Notes: generated by a model from the letters alone, not told the origin. A stretch of 46,564 bases of DNA from Deltaproteobacteria bacterium (GCA_021811275.1 JAJZPI010000009.1:1-46564), one strand, 5' to 3'; counted from the stretch's first letter, positions 6,757 through 15,687 are shown. Made by a program: numbers and translations.

Positions 6757-9276
6757 TTAACCTTGGCCGTGTCCGGCGGCGATCTTGAGCGCCCGTGCCG
6801 CCTGGGCTTCCTGGGGGCTCAGGCCGAAGACCGTCTCCAGCACCTCGGCCGGCTTGGGCCGCCCTCCGACCCTTCCCACAACCAGGGTCAGTCCAGCCTC
6901 GATCAGTTCCAATGCCTTGATAGTGCTCTTTAAATCAATTTCGCGCCGGCCCTTGGGGGTTTCGCGCACCAACACCAGATTCTCGGCCTGCTCGAAGCGG
7001 CGCAGGCGCTCCGGGTCCAGGGCCGCCTCGCTGCGGATCAGATAGGTCACTTCATCCGGCTCGGCCAGGCTCTCGCCGGGGCGGGACGGCCGCGCCTCGG
7101 CCACCTTGAGGCCCTGGGGCAAGGCCTGGTTGAGACGCTCGCAGAGCTGGTCCGCAGCCCAGGAGCCAAGCATAGTGGCCTCCAGGGTCTCCACCAGGCT
7201 TTCCACCCCCAGCGGCAGGGCCGAGTCGGTCTTGAGCAGAGGGTGGGGATGGAAGCCCTGGCTGTGGGCAAGCTCCACCCCGGCCCGGCGGAAGGCGCGC
7301 TGAAGCTGGCCCATCATTTCCAGGTGGCCCAGGAAGCGGGCCGGACCGGTCTTTTCCAGCCGGAAGCGCACGGCCTGACGCTCCCCCTCGGTGAAGGCGC
7401 GGCGCGGCGTTTCCCGGCCGGGACTGCGTGGCTCCAAACGGGTTTGGGCCAAGCGCGGCTTGATCAGCTTGTGATCGCAGACCCCGCAGTCGTGGCAGCG
7501 GCCCCGGCGGCAGTCGGCGGTATGCTCTCCGGCCCGGGCCCGCTCACGCTCGGCCAGGAGAAACGCCTTATCCACGCCCACGTCGATGTGGTCCCAGGGC
7601 AGAATCTCGTCGAGGCCCCGGGGCCGCAGGTACTCATCCGGGCTTAGGCCCGCCTCGGCCAGGGCCGTGAGCCAGCCGGCCAAGTTCAGCTCCTCGCTCC
7701 AGCCGTCGAAACGGCAGCCGTGGTCCAAGGCCAGTTCCAGGGCGCGGCCCAGACGGCGGTCGCCACGGCTTAGCACGCCTTCCAGCAGGCTCTGCTCGGG
7801 CGAGTTCCACTTGGCCTTGACCCGGCGGTCGCTTAAGTTGGCCTTGGCCAGGGTCAAGCGGCGCCTGGTCTCCTCCAGGCCGGCCTGGCCCTCCCATTGG
7901 AAGGGCGTGTGGGGCTTGGGCACGAATACCCCCAGGCTGGCGTGCACCAGGGGCTTTCCTCCGCCCTTGCCCCCCCTGCCCCGCCGACCGGCGCAATCGG
8001 CCACCAGGGAGCAGAGGCGGCCTATGGCCATGAGGTCCTCGTCGGTCTCGCCGGGCAGGCCCACCATGAAATAAAGCTTGAGCAGGTTCCAGCCCAGGGA
8101 GAAGACCGTGCCCGCGGTGGACAGGATCTGCTGCTCGCTCAGGTCCTTGTTTATGGCCATTCGTAGGCGCTCGCTGCCCGCCTCCGGGGCCAGGGTGAAG
8201 CCGGTCTTGCGTACCCGCTTGATCTGGGCCACCAGCTCCGGGGAGAGGGAATCCACGCGCAGCGAGGGCAGGGAAAGGCTGACCTTGGCCTCCTCCAACG
8301 CGTCCATGAGCGCGGCGGCCAGGGGCTCGATGCAGGAGTAGTCGCCGGTGGACAGCGACAGCAGGGCCAGCTCCTCCAAGCCGGTGGCGGCGATGCCGGC
8401 AAGGCCGGCCTCCAGGACGGACCGGGGTTCGCGCTCCCGCACCGGGCGATAGATGTAGCCGGCCTGGCAGAAGCGGCAGCCCCGGGTGCAGCCTCGGGCC
8501 ACCTCCAGGCCCAAGCGGTCGTGCACCGGCTTGACCGTGGGCACCACCTGCCTGACCGGCGGCGGGAAGACGTTCAAGTCCGCCACCACCCGGCGGCGCA
8601 CCCTGGCCAGGCTGGGCTCCAAGGGCCGCACCTCGAGCAGGCGGCCGCCTTCGTAGACCGGCGCGAACAGAGCCGGGGCGTAGACTCCCTCCAGGCGCGA
8701 GGCCTCACGCCAGAGCCGGTCCCGCTCCCAGCCCTCCTCCTTGGCCTGGATGAACAGGTCCACCAGGGGATGAATGAGCTCCTCGGCCTCGCCCACCACG
8801 GCCAGGTCCAGGAAGTCGGCCATGGGCTCGGGGTTGACCATGGAAGGACCGCCGGCGATGATCAGAGGATGGCCGGTTCCGCGCCGCTCGCGCCTGAGCG
8901 GCACTCCGGCCAGCTTGAGCATGTGCAGCACGTTGGTGTAGGTCAGCTCGTATTGCAGGGAAAAGCCGATGACGTCGAAGGCCCCCATTTCCCGCCCGCT
9001 CTCCAGGGACCAGGGCTGGACGCCCTTGGCGTACATGACCTCCATGAGGTCCAGCCAGGGCGCGAAGACTCGCTCGGCCGCCACCTCGGGCCGGCCGGCC
9101 AGGGACTCGTAGAGCACCTTCAGGCCCAGGTGGCTCATGGCGATCTCGTAGACCTCGGGAAAGGCCAGCGCCAAGGAGAGCCGCACCCGGGCGGGGTCCT
9201 TGACCACGGACAGGGCCTCGCCGCCCAGATAGCGGGCGGGATGGGCCAGGCAAGAGATGAGGTTGTCGCGCTCCAC
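6757..9276 (-). CDS. Radical SAM protein fused to a DUF2344-type domain (TIGR03960/TIGR03936 type)
   Basis: The 839-residue protein has three parts. Residues 1-250 form a B12-binding-like region beginning PARYLGGE. A radical SAM core has the 4Fe-4S motif C263-x3-C267-x2-C270 (RGCTRGCRFCQ). The C-terminal part from about residue 640 has the sequence VRFRLEKTGPARFLGHLEM, typical of DUF2344. Between them is a second Cys cluster, CRRGRCHDCGVC, which may bind another iron-sulphur centre. The family is uncharacterised but is often found beside rng, as here. Linkage to ribonuclease G suggests RNA or ribosome modification; that is an inference. The start is a GTG at 9276, just after the stop of the upstream gene, so translation is probably coupled. 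Confidence 0.88.
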   Translation of the reverse strand: MERDNLISCLAHPARYLGGEALSVVKDPARVRLSLALAFPEVYEIAMSHLGLKVLYESLAGRPEVAAERVFAPWLDLMEVMYAKGVQPWSLESGREMGAFDVIGFSLQYELTYTNVLHMLKLAGVPLRRERRGTGHPLIIAGGPSMVNPEPMADFLDLAVVGEAEELIHPLVDLFIQAKEEGWERDRLWREASRLEGVYAPALFAPVYEGGRLLEVRPLEPSLARVRRRVVADLNVFPPPVRQVVPTVKPVHDRLGLEVARGCTRGCRFCQAGYIYRPVREREPRSVLEAGLAGIAATGLEELALLSLSTGDYSCIEPLAAALMDALEEAKVSLSLPSLRVDSLSPELVAQIKRVRKTGFTLAPEAGSERLRMAINKDLSEQQILSTAGTVFSLGWNLLKLYFMVGLPGETDEDLMAIGRLCSLVADCAGRRGRGGKGGGKPLVHASLGVFVPKPHTPFQWEGQAGLEETRRRLTLAKANLSDRRVKAKWNSPEQSLLEGVLSRGDRRLGRALELALDHGCRFDGWSEELNLAGWLTALAEAGLSPDEYLRPRGLDEILPWDHIDVGVDKAFLLAERERARAGEHTADCRRGRCHDCGVCDHKLIKPRLAQTRLEPRSPGRETPRRAFTEGERQAVRFRLEKTGPARFLGHLEMMGQLQRAFRRAGVELAHSQGFHPHPLLKTDSALPLGVESLVETLEATMLGSWAADQLCERLNQALPQGLKVAEARPSRPGESLAEPDEVTYLIRSEAALDPERLRRFEQAENLVLVRETPKGRREIDLKSTIKALELIEAGLTLVVGRVGGRPKPAEVLETVFGLSPQEAQAARALKIAAGHGQG

Positions 9277-9279
9277 GGG

Positions 9280-10878
9280 CTAGGCCTCGCCGGAAGGCGC
9301 GGCGCCCTCCTCCAGCCCTCGCAGGGCCTTCTCCAAGGCATGGAGCCGTTCCTCGCCCAGCACCAGGTCTCCCCGCTCCAACCGCCGGGCCAGCTCGGCC
9401 AAGCGGGCCGAAACCTGGCCGGAGCGGAGGCTGGGAGCCGCGGGGGCGGGGACCGCCGCCGCGGTGGGAGCCGCCGAGGTCAGGCCCAGCACCTCGTTCC
9501 AGCGCGGCAGATAGAACTCCACCTGGGGGAAGCGCTTGGCTGCGATCTCCATGAAAGCCATGCCCGTGGCCTCTTCGGTGTGGACCACGTTGACCCGGAG
9601 CCCGGGGTGGGCCAGGCCACCCAGCCAGGCGAGCAGCTCATCCCGGTCGGCATGGGCGGAGAAACCGCCGATGGTGTGCACCGTGGCGCGCACCGCCACG
9701 TCCTCGCGGAAAATCTTGACCTTGGTGGCGCCGTCTACCAGAAGCCGGCCAGTGGTGCCCTGGGCCTGGAAACCCACCAGAACCACGTGGCTGTCCGGCC
9801 GCCAGACGTTGTGCTTGAGGTGGTGCTTGATGCGCCCGGCGCTGCCCATGCCGTTGCCGGCGATGATCACCGCCGGCCCCCGGTGCTCGTTGATGGCCCG
9901 GCTCTCCTCGGTCGAAGGAGTGAATTTCAGGTTGGGAAAGTCCAGGGGAGTGTCGCCGTTGGCCAGCAGTTCCTTGGTCTCGTCGTCGAAATATTCGGGA
10001 TGGGCGCGGAATATCTGGGTGGCGGCAATGGCCAGGGGGGAATCGAGATAGACCGGCATGTCGGCCGGCAAATCGCCGGCCCGCCAGGCCGCCGAAAGGG
10101 TGTAGAGCAGCTCCTGGGTGCGCTCCACGGCGAAGGCAGGGATGACCACGTTGCCCCCCTGGCGATAGGCCTGCTTGATCACCGTCATCAGCTCACGCTG
10201 GCTGTCGGCCCGCGACTTGTGCAGCCTGGTGCCGTAGGTGGCCTCCATGAACAGGGTGTCGGGCAGGGGCAGGCGCTCGGGGTCGGGGATGATGAGCTGG
10301 CCGGGCCGGCCCAGATCGCCGGAGAAGCCCAGGCGATGCTCTCCGCCCGAATCCCGCAGGGTCATGAGCAGGCTGGCCGCGCCCAGGATGTGGCCGGCCT
10401 GGACGAAGCGCACCCTCACCCCTGGCAAAAGCTCCTGCTCCTTCTCCAGCTCCAGGGGACGAAGAAGCTCGATGGCGGCCTCGGCATCGGGCGTCTCGTA
10501 AAGCGGATCCACGCCCTTTTTGCCAATGCGCTTGTTCTTGCGGGTCTGCCACTCCGATTCCATTTCCTGGATGTGGGCCGAGTCCAGCCAGAGGATGCGC
10601 AGCAACTCGCAGGTGGCCTGGGTGGCGTAGATGGGGCCCTGGTAGCCCTGCCGCACCAGGCGAGGCGTCAGCCCTGAGTGGTCGATGTGGGCGTGGGTGA
10701 TGAAAAGCGCTTTGAGTTCGCGAGGCTTGTAGGACTTGCTCAGCCAGTTGCGCTGCTCGATCTGGCGGTTGCCCTGGAACATGCCGCAATCAACCAGAAA
10801 GCGGAATTCATGGTCCATGTCGAGCAGGTAGGATGAGCCGGTGACCGTGCGTGCCGCGCCCAGGCAGGTTATTTTCAT
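9280..10878 (-). CDS. Beta-CASP metallo-beta-lactamase-fold ribonuclease
   Basis: This is an MBL-fold protein of the RNA-processing exonuclease/CPSF73 type. Residues 1-200 carry the metal motif THAHIDHSG (61-69), and FSGDLGRPG supplies a further ligand. The beta-CASP insert has PVYLDSPLA and a FAVERTQELL helix. The Zn-dependent metallo-hydrolase C-motif reads GGFSAHADRDEL. A C-terminal extension of about 70 residues is Ala/Pro-rich and then coiled-coil-like (RLAELARRLERGDL). Members cleave or trim RNA, and placement ahead of the radical SAM gene and rng fits an RNA-processing operon. The ATG at 10878 has GGAG six bases upstream. The specific RNA target is unknown. Confidence 0.9.
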   Translation of the reverse strand: MKITCLGAARTVTGSSYLLDMDHEFRFLVDCGMFQGNRQIEQRNWLSKSYKPRELKALFITHAHIDHSGLTPRLVRQGYQGPIYATQATCELLRILWLDSAHIQEMESEWQTRKNKRIGKKGVDPLYETPDAEAAIELLRPLELEKEQELLPGVRVRFVQAGHILGAASLLMTLRDSGGEHRLGFSGDLGRPGQLIIPDPERLPLPDTLFMEATYGTRLHKSRADSQRELMTVIKQAYRQGGNVVIPAFAVERTQELLYTLSAAWRAGDLPADMPVYLDSPLAIAATQIFRAHPEYFDDETKELLANGDTPLDFPNLKFTPSTEESRAINEHRGPAVIIAGNGMGSAGRIKHHLKHNVWRPDSHVVLVGFQAQGTTGRLLVDGATKVKIFREDVAVRATVHTIGGFSAHADRDELLAWLGGLAHPGLRVNVVHTEEATGMAFMEIAAKRFPQVEFYLPRWNEVLGLTSAAPTAAAVPAPAAPSLRSGQVSARLAELARRLERGDLVLGEERLHALEKALRGLEEGAAPSGEA

Positions 10879-10926
10879 CTAGCGCTCCAGGTTGGCCGTC
10901 CGGCGCCGACTGGGGCCTGGACGGTG

Positions 10927-10954
10927 TTGATAATTTTGGGTTGCACTATACTAT
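10927..10954 (+). promoter_or_regulatory. Rightward promoter for the LOG-family gene
   Basis: TTGATA at 10927-10932 and TACTAT at 10949-10954 are separated by 16 bases. Transcription would begin near 10961, leaving a leader of about 100 bases before the ATG at 11062. Confidence 0.45.
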
Positions 10955-10976
10955 AAGGCGGTTGAAGCTTAAGCAA
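10948..10976 (-). promoter_or_regulatory. Leftward promoter for the beta-CASP/rSAM/rng run
   Basis: On the minus strand TTGCTT is followed after 17 bases by TAGTAT. The -10 overlaps the -10 of the rightward promoter at 10927-10954, so the two could not be occupied at once. This is a consensus match by eye. Confidence 0.45.
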
Positions 10977-11061
10977 CCCGCCTCCGCAGCGGCCCTCCGC
11001 TAGGCGGGGCGGTGCTGGCCGAAAAACGCTTGGAACATCTCGCACAAGGTGGGTAAAGGCC

Positions 11062-11727
11062 ATGATGCAGGACCCCCGTGAGCGGCAGTATGTGCTCGAC
11101 GCGCTGAGCGCGCGCGAATCCTGGCGAATGTTGCGCATCCTGAGCGAGTTCGTCGACTCCATCGACACCATGTCCAACGTTGGCAAGGGCGTGAGCATCT
11201 TCGGCTCGGCCAGGGTCAAGCCCGGCAGTGAGATATACCTGCAGGCCGAGGAGATCGGCAAGCTCCTGGTCCAGGCTGGCTTCGCGGTCATCACCGGCGG
11301 CGGAGGAGGGGTGATGGAGGCCGGCAACAAGGGCGCGGCCGAGGCCGGAGGCCAGTCGGTGGGGCTCAACATAGAGCTGCCCTTCGAACAACGGCCCAAT
11401 CCTTACGCCAACGTGCGCCTGAGCTTCCGCTACTTCTTCGTGCGCAAGGTGGCCTTCGTCAAATATTCGGTGGCCTACATCGTCATGCCCGGCGGCCTGG
11501 GCACCCTGGACGAGCTGGCCGAGGCTCTCACCCTGATCCAGACTCACCGCATCAGGCCCTTCCCGGTGGTGCTCATGGGCAGCCAATATTGGAACGGTCT
11601 GGTGGACTGGTTCAAGGACCAGATGCTCACCCGCGAGCTGATCAGCCCCGAGGACCTGGACCTGATCCGCATCATGGATGAGCCCGCCGACGCCGTAAGG
11701 CTAATCCGGCAGATGGTCATCCTCTAG
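11062..11727 (+). CDS. LOG-family protein (TIGR00730; lysine-decarboxylase-like fold)
   Basis: The 221-residue protein has the two LOG signatures: GGGGGVMEAGNKGAAEAGG, and PGGLGTLDELAEALTLIQT (the PGGxGTxxE motif). LOG proteins are nucleotide 5'-monophosphate phosphoribohydrolases that release a free base from AMP-like substrates; plant members activate cytokinins. Bacterial members may act in purine salvage or detoxification. The N-terminal 50 residues (SWRMLRILSEFVDSIDTM) match the longer bacterial subgroup. Transcription is divergent from the beta-CASP gene across a 183-base gap. The exact substrate cannot be read from sequence. Confidence 0.88.
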   Translation: MMQDPRERQYVLDALSARESWRMLRILSEFVDSIDTMSNVGKGVSIFGSARVKPGSEIYLQAEEIGKLLVQAGFAVITGGGGGVMEAGNKGAAEAGGQSVGLNIELPFEQRPNPYANVRLSFRYFFVRKVAFVKYSVAYIVMPGGLGTLDELAEALTLIQTHRIRPFPVVLMGSQYWNGLVDWFKDQMLTRELISPEDLDLIRIMDEPADAVRLIRQMVIL

Positions 11728-11814
11728 GCTGGCCCCCGGAATGCCTTGGTTCATCCTGGCCGCCGTCGGCTGGGCGAGTGATCGTCTTTGGCTAATTTTG
11801 TGGTAAAAATGAAA

Positions 11815-11839
11815 GCCGCGGGGAGCCGATCCCCGCGGC
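11815..11839. other. 10-bp GC hairpin between the LOG gene and the cyclophilin gene
   Basis: GCCGCGGGGA pairs perfectly with TCCCCGCGGC around a five-base loop. No T-run follows directly on the + strand (the downstream sequence is GCAACTTTATA), so it is not a classic terminator. It ends 25 bases before the cyclophilin ATG and may stabilise or regulate that mRNA leader, or stop upstream transcription weakly. Confidence 0.6.
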
Positions 11840-11864
11840 GCAACTTTATACGGGAGAAGAAACC

Positions 11865-12452
11865 ATGAACTCGCGCCTCCTGGCGACGATCCTGGGCCTG
11901 ATTCTCATTCTAGCCACTGCCGGGTCATGGGCCCAGGCGGAAAGGAGAAACCCCTTGGTCAAGCTCACCACCAGCATGGGTGAAATAACCCTGGAACTGT
12001 ACCCCGACAAAGCACCCGAGACGGTCGCCAACTTCCTGGAGTACGTCAAGTCCGGCCACTACGACGGCACCATCTTCCACCGGGTCATCAACGGCTTCAT
12101 GATACAAGGCGGCGGCTTCACCGCCGACATGACCCAGAAGCCCACCAACAAGCCCATCAAAAACGAGGCCGATAACGGCCTGAAGAACGAGTCCTACACC
12201 GTGGCCATGGCCCGCACCCAGGACCCCAACAGCGCCTCCGCCCAGTTCTTCATCAACGTCAAAAACAACGACTTTCTTAACCACACCGCCAAGAACCTGC
12301 AGGGCTGGGGCTACGCCGTCTTCGGCAAGGTGGTCTCCGGTCAGGGCGTGGTCAACAAAATCAAGGCCGTGCCCACCGGCCGCAAGGGCATGTTCGACGA
12401 CGTGCCGGCGACCCCGGTGGTGATCGAAAAGGCCGAGGTGTTGGAGCAGTAG
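11865..12452 (+). CDS. ppiA: Periplasmic cyclophilin-type peptidyl-prolyl cis-trans isomerase
   Basis: This isomerase speeds proline cis-trans isomerisation during folding of exported proteins. The first 24 residues are a signal peptide (basic start, hydrophobic [13 protein letters not shown], cleavage after SWAQA). The cyclophilin domain follows, with catalytic Arg in [17 protein letters not shown], then [17 protein letters not shown] and the [11 protein letters not shown] strand. The length of 195 residues matches periplasmic PpiA. GGGAG lies eight bases before the ATG. The nth gene starts two bases after the stop, so they are probably co-transcribed. The gene symbol is by similarity of type and location. 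Confidence 0.93.
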   Translation: MNSRLLATILGLILILATAGSWAQAERRNPLVKLTTSMGEITLELYPDKAPETVANFLEYVKSGHYDGTIFHRVINGFMIQGGGFTADMTQKPTNKPIKNEADNGLKNESYTVAMARTQDPNSASAQFFINVKNNDFLNHTAKNLQGWGYAVFGKVVSGQGVVNKIKAVPTGRKGMFDDVPATPVVIEKAEVLEQ

Positions 12453-12454
12453 GC

Positions 12455-13153
12455 ATGGCCGCCCAAGGGCGCCTTACCGCCGAAAAGAGCCGGAGGCAGG
12501 GCGGCTTCGCGCCGCCCGAACCGGCCCGGGTGCGGGCCATTCTGAAAGCCCTGGACCGGCTCTATCCCGACGCCCGCTGTAGCCTGGATTTTCAGGACCC
12601 GCTGCAGCTGTTGGTGGCCACCATCCTCTCCGCCCAGTGCACCGACGAGCGGGTGAACCTGGTTACCCCGGCCCTGTTCAAGCGCTACCCTGGGGCCGTC
12701 GACTACGCCCAAGCCCAGCCCGAGGAACTGATGGAGATGGTCCGCTCCACCGGCTTCTTTCGCAACAAGGCCAAGTCCATCCAGGGCATGGCCCGCTCCC
12801 TGGTGGAAAACCACGGCGGCCAGGTGCCCGCCGACCTGGACGCCTTGGTGAGGCTCCCCGGAGTGGGGCGCAAGACCGCCAACGTAGTGCTGGGTTCGGC
12901 CTTCGGCCTGCCCGGCATAACCGTGGACACCCACCTGGGCCGGGTGGCCTTGCGCCTTGGGCTCACCAACTACCAGGACCCGGTCAAGGCGGAGCTCGCG
13001 CTCATGGAGGTCATCCCCCGCCAGCGCTGGACCAAGTTCAGCCACCAGGTCATATGGCACGGCAGGCGCGTCTGCCATGCCCGGAAGCCCGAATGCCCCC
13101 GCTGCACGCTGCTGCCCCATTGCCCCCACGGGCAGGCCGGCGCCGGGGCCTGA
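12455..13153 (+). CDS. nth: Endonuclease III (DNA glycosylase/AP lyase)
   Basis: Endonuclease III removes oxidised pyrimidines and cuts the resulting abasic site in base-excision repair. The helix-hairpin-helix [14 protein letters not shown] carries the catalytic Lys, and [14 protein letters not shown] carries the catalytic Asp. The [4Fe-4S] ligands follow the family spacing C-x6-C-x2-C-x5-C ([17 protein letters not shown]). There is a basic N-terminal extension of about 20 residues compared with E. coli Nth. GGAG of the upstream gene end lies eight bases before the ATG. It is followed by the ACT protein gene on the same strand. Confidence 0.95.
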   Translation: MAAQGRLTAEKSRRQGGFAPPEPARVRAILKALDRLYPDARCSLDFQDPLQLLVATILSAQCTDERVNLVTPALFKRYPGAVDYAQAQPEELMEMVRSTGFFRNKAKSIQGMARSLVENHGGQVPADLDALVRLPGVGRKTANVVLGSAFGLPGITVDTHLGRVALRLGLTNYQDPVKAELALMEVIPRQRWTKFSHQVIWHGRRVCHARKPECPRCTLLPHCPHGQAGAGA

Positions 13154-13170
13154 CCGAAAGGCGTATGCCC

Positions 13171-13449
13171 ATGGAAAAGGAACGCGTGTTCGTGGTGGTC
13201 ATCGGCGCGGACCAGAAGGGCATCATCGCCCGCATCAGCACGCTTTTGTTCGAAAACGGGGCCAACATCGAGGACGTGCAGCAGAAGGTCATGGACGGCA
13301 CCTTCGTCATGACCATGCTGGCCGACGTGAGCGGAGCCAAGGTAGGCCTGGCCGGCCTGCGCAAGGCCCTGGAGGAATGCGGGGCGGCCATGGGCCTGAC
13401 GGTCATGGTGCACAACGAGGCCGTGATCAAGGCCATGCACAGGGTCTAG
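13171..13449 (+). CDS. ACT-domain protein, UPF0237 type
   Basis: The protein is a single ACT domain plus a short tail, 92 residues. It opens VFVVVIGADQKGIIARISTLLFENGANIEDVQQ, the typical ligand-binding ACT turn and first helix, and ends with an amphipathic helix. ACT domains bind amino acids or related effectors and form dimers. UPF0237 proteins are very often encoded directly before a UPF0210 gene, and that is the arrangement here (16 bases). GAAAGG lies nine bases before the ATG at 13171; an ATG at 13165 in frame is too close to it. The function of the pair is not established. Confidence 0.9.
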   Translation: MEKERVFVVVIGADQKGIIARISTLLFENGANIEDVQQKVMDGTFVMTMLADVSGAKVGLAGLRKALEECGAAMGLTVMVHNEAVIKAMHRV

Positions 13450-13465
13450 CCGGAAGGGTTTTGCC

Positions 13466-14824
13466 ATGACCATCGGGCTGGAAGAGGTCTTCGAGACCTC
13501 GGGCATGATTCTCTTCAACCACTTCGACATCCGCGCGGTCACCCTGGGGGTGAACCTCAAGGACCTGGCCCACCCCGATCACCTTCGCCTGGCCGAGGCC
13601 TGCCGCCAGCGTCTGAGCGACTGGGGAGGCCGCCTGGTCCGCGAAGCCGGGGAGGTCAGCCAGGCGCTGGGCATACCCATCGTTAACAAGCGCATCTCCA
13701 TCACCCCGGCAGCCTGGCTCATCGAGCCCTGCCCCGAGCCCAGGGCGGCGGTGGTCCTGGCCCAGGCGCTGGACGCCGCCGCCGCCAGCGCGGGCATCGA
13801 CTTCATCGGCGGCTTCGGAGCCCTGGTGCAAAAAAGCGCCACGGCCGCCGACCGCCGGCTCATGGAGTCCCTGCCCCAGGCGCTAGCCACCACCAGCCGC
13901 CTCTGCGGGTTCCTGAACCTGGCCAGCACCTCCGCCGGGATCAACATGGACGCCATAGCCCGCCTGGGCCACATCTTGAAGGACATGGCCGGGGCCAGCG
14001 AAAACGCCCTGGCCTGCGCCAAATTCGTGGCCTTCGCCAACGCCCCGGAGGACAACCCCTTCATGGCCGGGGCCTTCCACGGCGCGGGCGAGGGCGACTG
14101 CGCGCTGAACGTGGGTATCAGCGGACCGGGCGTGGTGCGCGCGGTGGTGGAGCGCCACCCCGACTGCGACTTGACTATGTTGAGCGAGATCATCCGCCGC
14201 ACGGTCTTCAAGATCACCCGCGCCGGCGAGATGGTGGGCCGCGAGTTGGCCAAACGGCTGGGGGTGGAGTTTGGGGTGGTCGACATCAGCCTGGCCCCCA
14301 CCACCGCCGTGGGCGACAGCGTGGGGCGCATACTGGTGGCCATGGGCCTGGAACAGGTGGGCGCACCGGGCACCACCGCCGCCCTGGCGCTGTTGATCGA
14401 CGCGGTCAAGCGCGGCGGGGCCATGGCATCCGGCCACGTGGGCGGGCTTTCCGGCACCTTCATCCCGGTCAGCGAGGACTTGGCCATGATCGAAGCGGTG
14501 GAGAGCGGGGCGCTCAATCTGGAGAAGCTCGAGGCCATGACCGCGGTCTGCTCGGTGGGCCTGGACATGTTCGCCGTGCCAGGCGACACGCCTGCCCATG
14601 CCCTGGCCGGGCTCATCGCCGACGAACTGGCCATCGGCGTGGCCAACCACAAGACCACCGGGGTGCGAGTCATTCCCGCTCCGGGCAAGCAGGCCGGCGA
14701 CAGCGTGGATTTCGGCGGCCTCCTGGGCCGGGCCCCTGTGATGCGGTTGAACACCTTCAGCGGCGAGAAGTTCATCACCCGGGGCGGTAGGCTGCCCGCG
14801 CCGGTGCTGGCGCTGAAAAACTAG
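13466..14824 (+). CDS. UPF0210 (PFL family, DUF711) protein
   Basis: The 452-residue protein matches the UPF0210 family over its whole length. Visible features are the opening FETSGMILFNHFDIRAVTLGVNL, the conserved GIPIVNKRISITPAA block, a glycine-rich GISGPGVVRAVVE, the DISLAPTTAVGDSVG segment, and VNHKTTGVR-like residues near the end. It is a large alpha/beta protein without signal peptide or membrane segment. No activity is firmly assigned to the family. Pairing with the ACT gene suggests control by a small molecule. GGAAGGG precedes the ATG at a good distance. The stop overlaps the convergent HATPase gene by four bases. Confidence 0.9.
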   Translation: MTIGLEEVFETSGMILFNHFDIRAVTLGVNLKDLAHPDHLRLAEACRQRLSDWGGRLVREAGEVSQALGIPIVNKRISITPAAWLIEPCPEPRAAVVLAQALDAAAASAGIDFIGGFGALVQKSATAADRRLMESLPQALATTSRLCGFLNLASTSAGINMDAIARLGHILKDMAGASENALACAKFVAFANAPEDNPFMAGAFHGAGEGDCALNVGISGPGVVRAVVERHPDCDLTMLSEIIRRTVFKITRAGEMVGRELAKRLGVEFGVVDISLAPTTAVGDSVGRILVAMGLEQVGAPGTTAALALLIDAVKRGGAMASGHVGGLSGTFIPVSEDLAMIEAVESGALNLEKLEAMTAVCSVGLDMFAVPGDTPAHALAGLIADELAIGVANHKTTGVRVIPAPGKQAGDSVDFGGLLGRAPVMRLNTFSGEKFITRGGRLPAPVLALKN

Positions 14825-15687
14825 TCTCCCTGAACCTTGCCCGGGGCCTGTCCTCGCGCCTTCGAGTAGGCATGCAGGGCCTGCATGGTTTTGACCTCCA
14901 CCTGCTCGCGCACCTCAACCAGGGCCTCGGTCCGGGACTCCTGGCTGACCTCCACCAAGCCGCGCTGGATAAGCACTTCGAAGAGGTCCTCCACCCCGTG
15001 GCGGCCGGCCTCGGGCATCACCTTCAAGGTCTGGGCCATGATGGCGGCGAAGCTCAAGCGTCCATTGACGAGGCTCAAAACCTGATGGGCCAGGGCGCGG
15101 GCCAGGTAGGACTTGCCCCGGCCGGGATGGTCCAGGCGGTAGACCAGGCGGCCTTGGCGTTCGGCGGGGGTGAGAGTCACCCCCGGGGCCAGGGCCGGCA
15201 CCAGCCGCCCCCAAGGCCGCGCGCCCTCGTCCTCATGCCCCCGGGCCACGCTGAGACAGAGTTCGCGGGTCGCCCCGCGCTTGGTCAAGGTTATGCCCTG
15301 GGCATAGTGCTTGACCAGGTGCAGGCCCAGGCCGTCCTGATGCTCGCCCTCCAGCACCGCGCCCAGAGAGTAGACGGGGTCCTGCTGGGGGTCGTAGTTC
15401 AGATGGTCGGTGACGAAGCACAGGTTGAGGCCGTCGGCGGTGACGGTCAGTTCCAGGCGGCATTGGTCGCGGCGGCCCACCTTGCCGCACTCGGCGGCGA
15501 TGTTGTGGAATATCTCCTCGGCCAGAAGCCGGCAGCGCCCCGCGCCGTGGGGGCCGAAGCCCGCCAGGCGGGCCGCGGACTCGGCGGTCTGGGTGACCAG
15601 GTCCAGATAGCCGGGCTCCGAGGGCACGGAGAGGACCACCTGGTCGCCCACCAGGTTCGGAGGGCAGGCGTATTGCTCCTCGCTCAT
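14821..15687 (-). CDS. HATPase (RsbW-like) domain fused to a PqqD-like domain
   Basis: The first 150 residues form a GHKL ATPase domain of anti-sigma/serine-kinase type. The N-box is in LLAEEIFHNIAAECG and the ATP-lid glycines in HQDGLGLHLVKHYA. After a linker, residues 180-260 resemble a PqqD-type winged helix: LTPAERQGRLVYRLDHPGRG, then VLSLVNGRLSFAAIMAQ and EDLFEVLIQRGLVEV. The last 30 residues are a charged helix. I infer a regulatory ATPase that reads a peptide or protein partner through the PqqD-like part. No kinase, sigma factor, anti-anti-sigma or RiPP gene is adjacent. AGAGG lies eight bases before the ATG. Confidence 0.7.
   Translation of the reverse strand: MSEEQYACPPNLVGDQVVLSVPSEPGYLDLVTQTAESAARLAGFGPHGAGRCRLLAEEIFHNIAAECGKVGRRDQCRLELTVTADGLNLCFVTDHLNYDPQQDPVYSLGAVLEGEHQDGLGLHLVKHYAQGITLTKRGATRELCLSVARGHEDEGARPWGRLVPALAPGVTLTPAERQGRLVYRLDHPGRGKSYLARALAHQVLSLVNGRLSFAAIMAQTLKVMPEAGRHGVEDLFEVLIQRGLVEVSQESRTEALVEVREQVEVKTMQALHAYSKARGQAPGKVQGD

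Noticed and set aside
8521-10677. Long rightward open frame of 718 codons opposite the radical SAM and beta-CASP genes
   Set aside because: It is the complement of two clear protein families, has no domain of its own and shows the His/Gly/Leu-rich composition of antisense frames in GC-rich DNA.
11815-11839. GC hairpin considered as the terminator of the LOG-family gene
   Set aside because: No T-run follows the stem on the + strand, so it is listed only as a hairpin of unknown role.
12637-13449. 270-codon frame that merges an alternative frame of nth with the ACT protein
   Set aside because: The first 175 codons are an out-of-frame copy of nth; the ACT domain starts cleanly at 13171 with its own ribosome site.
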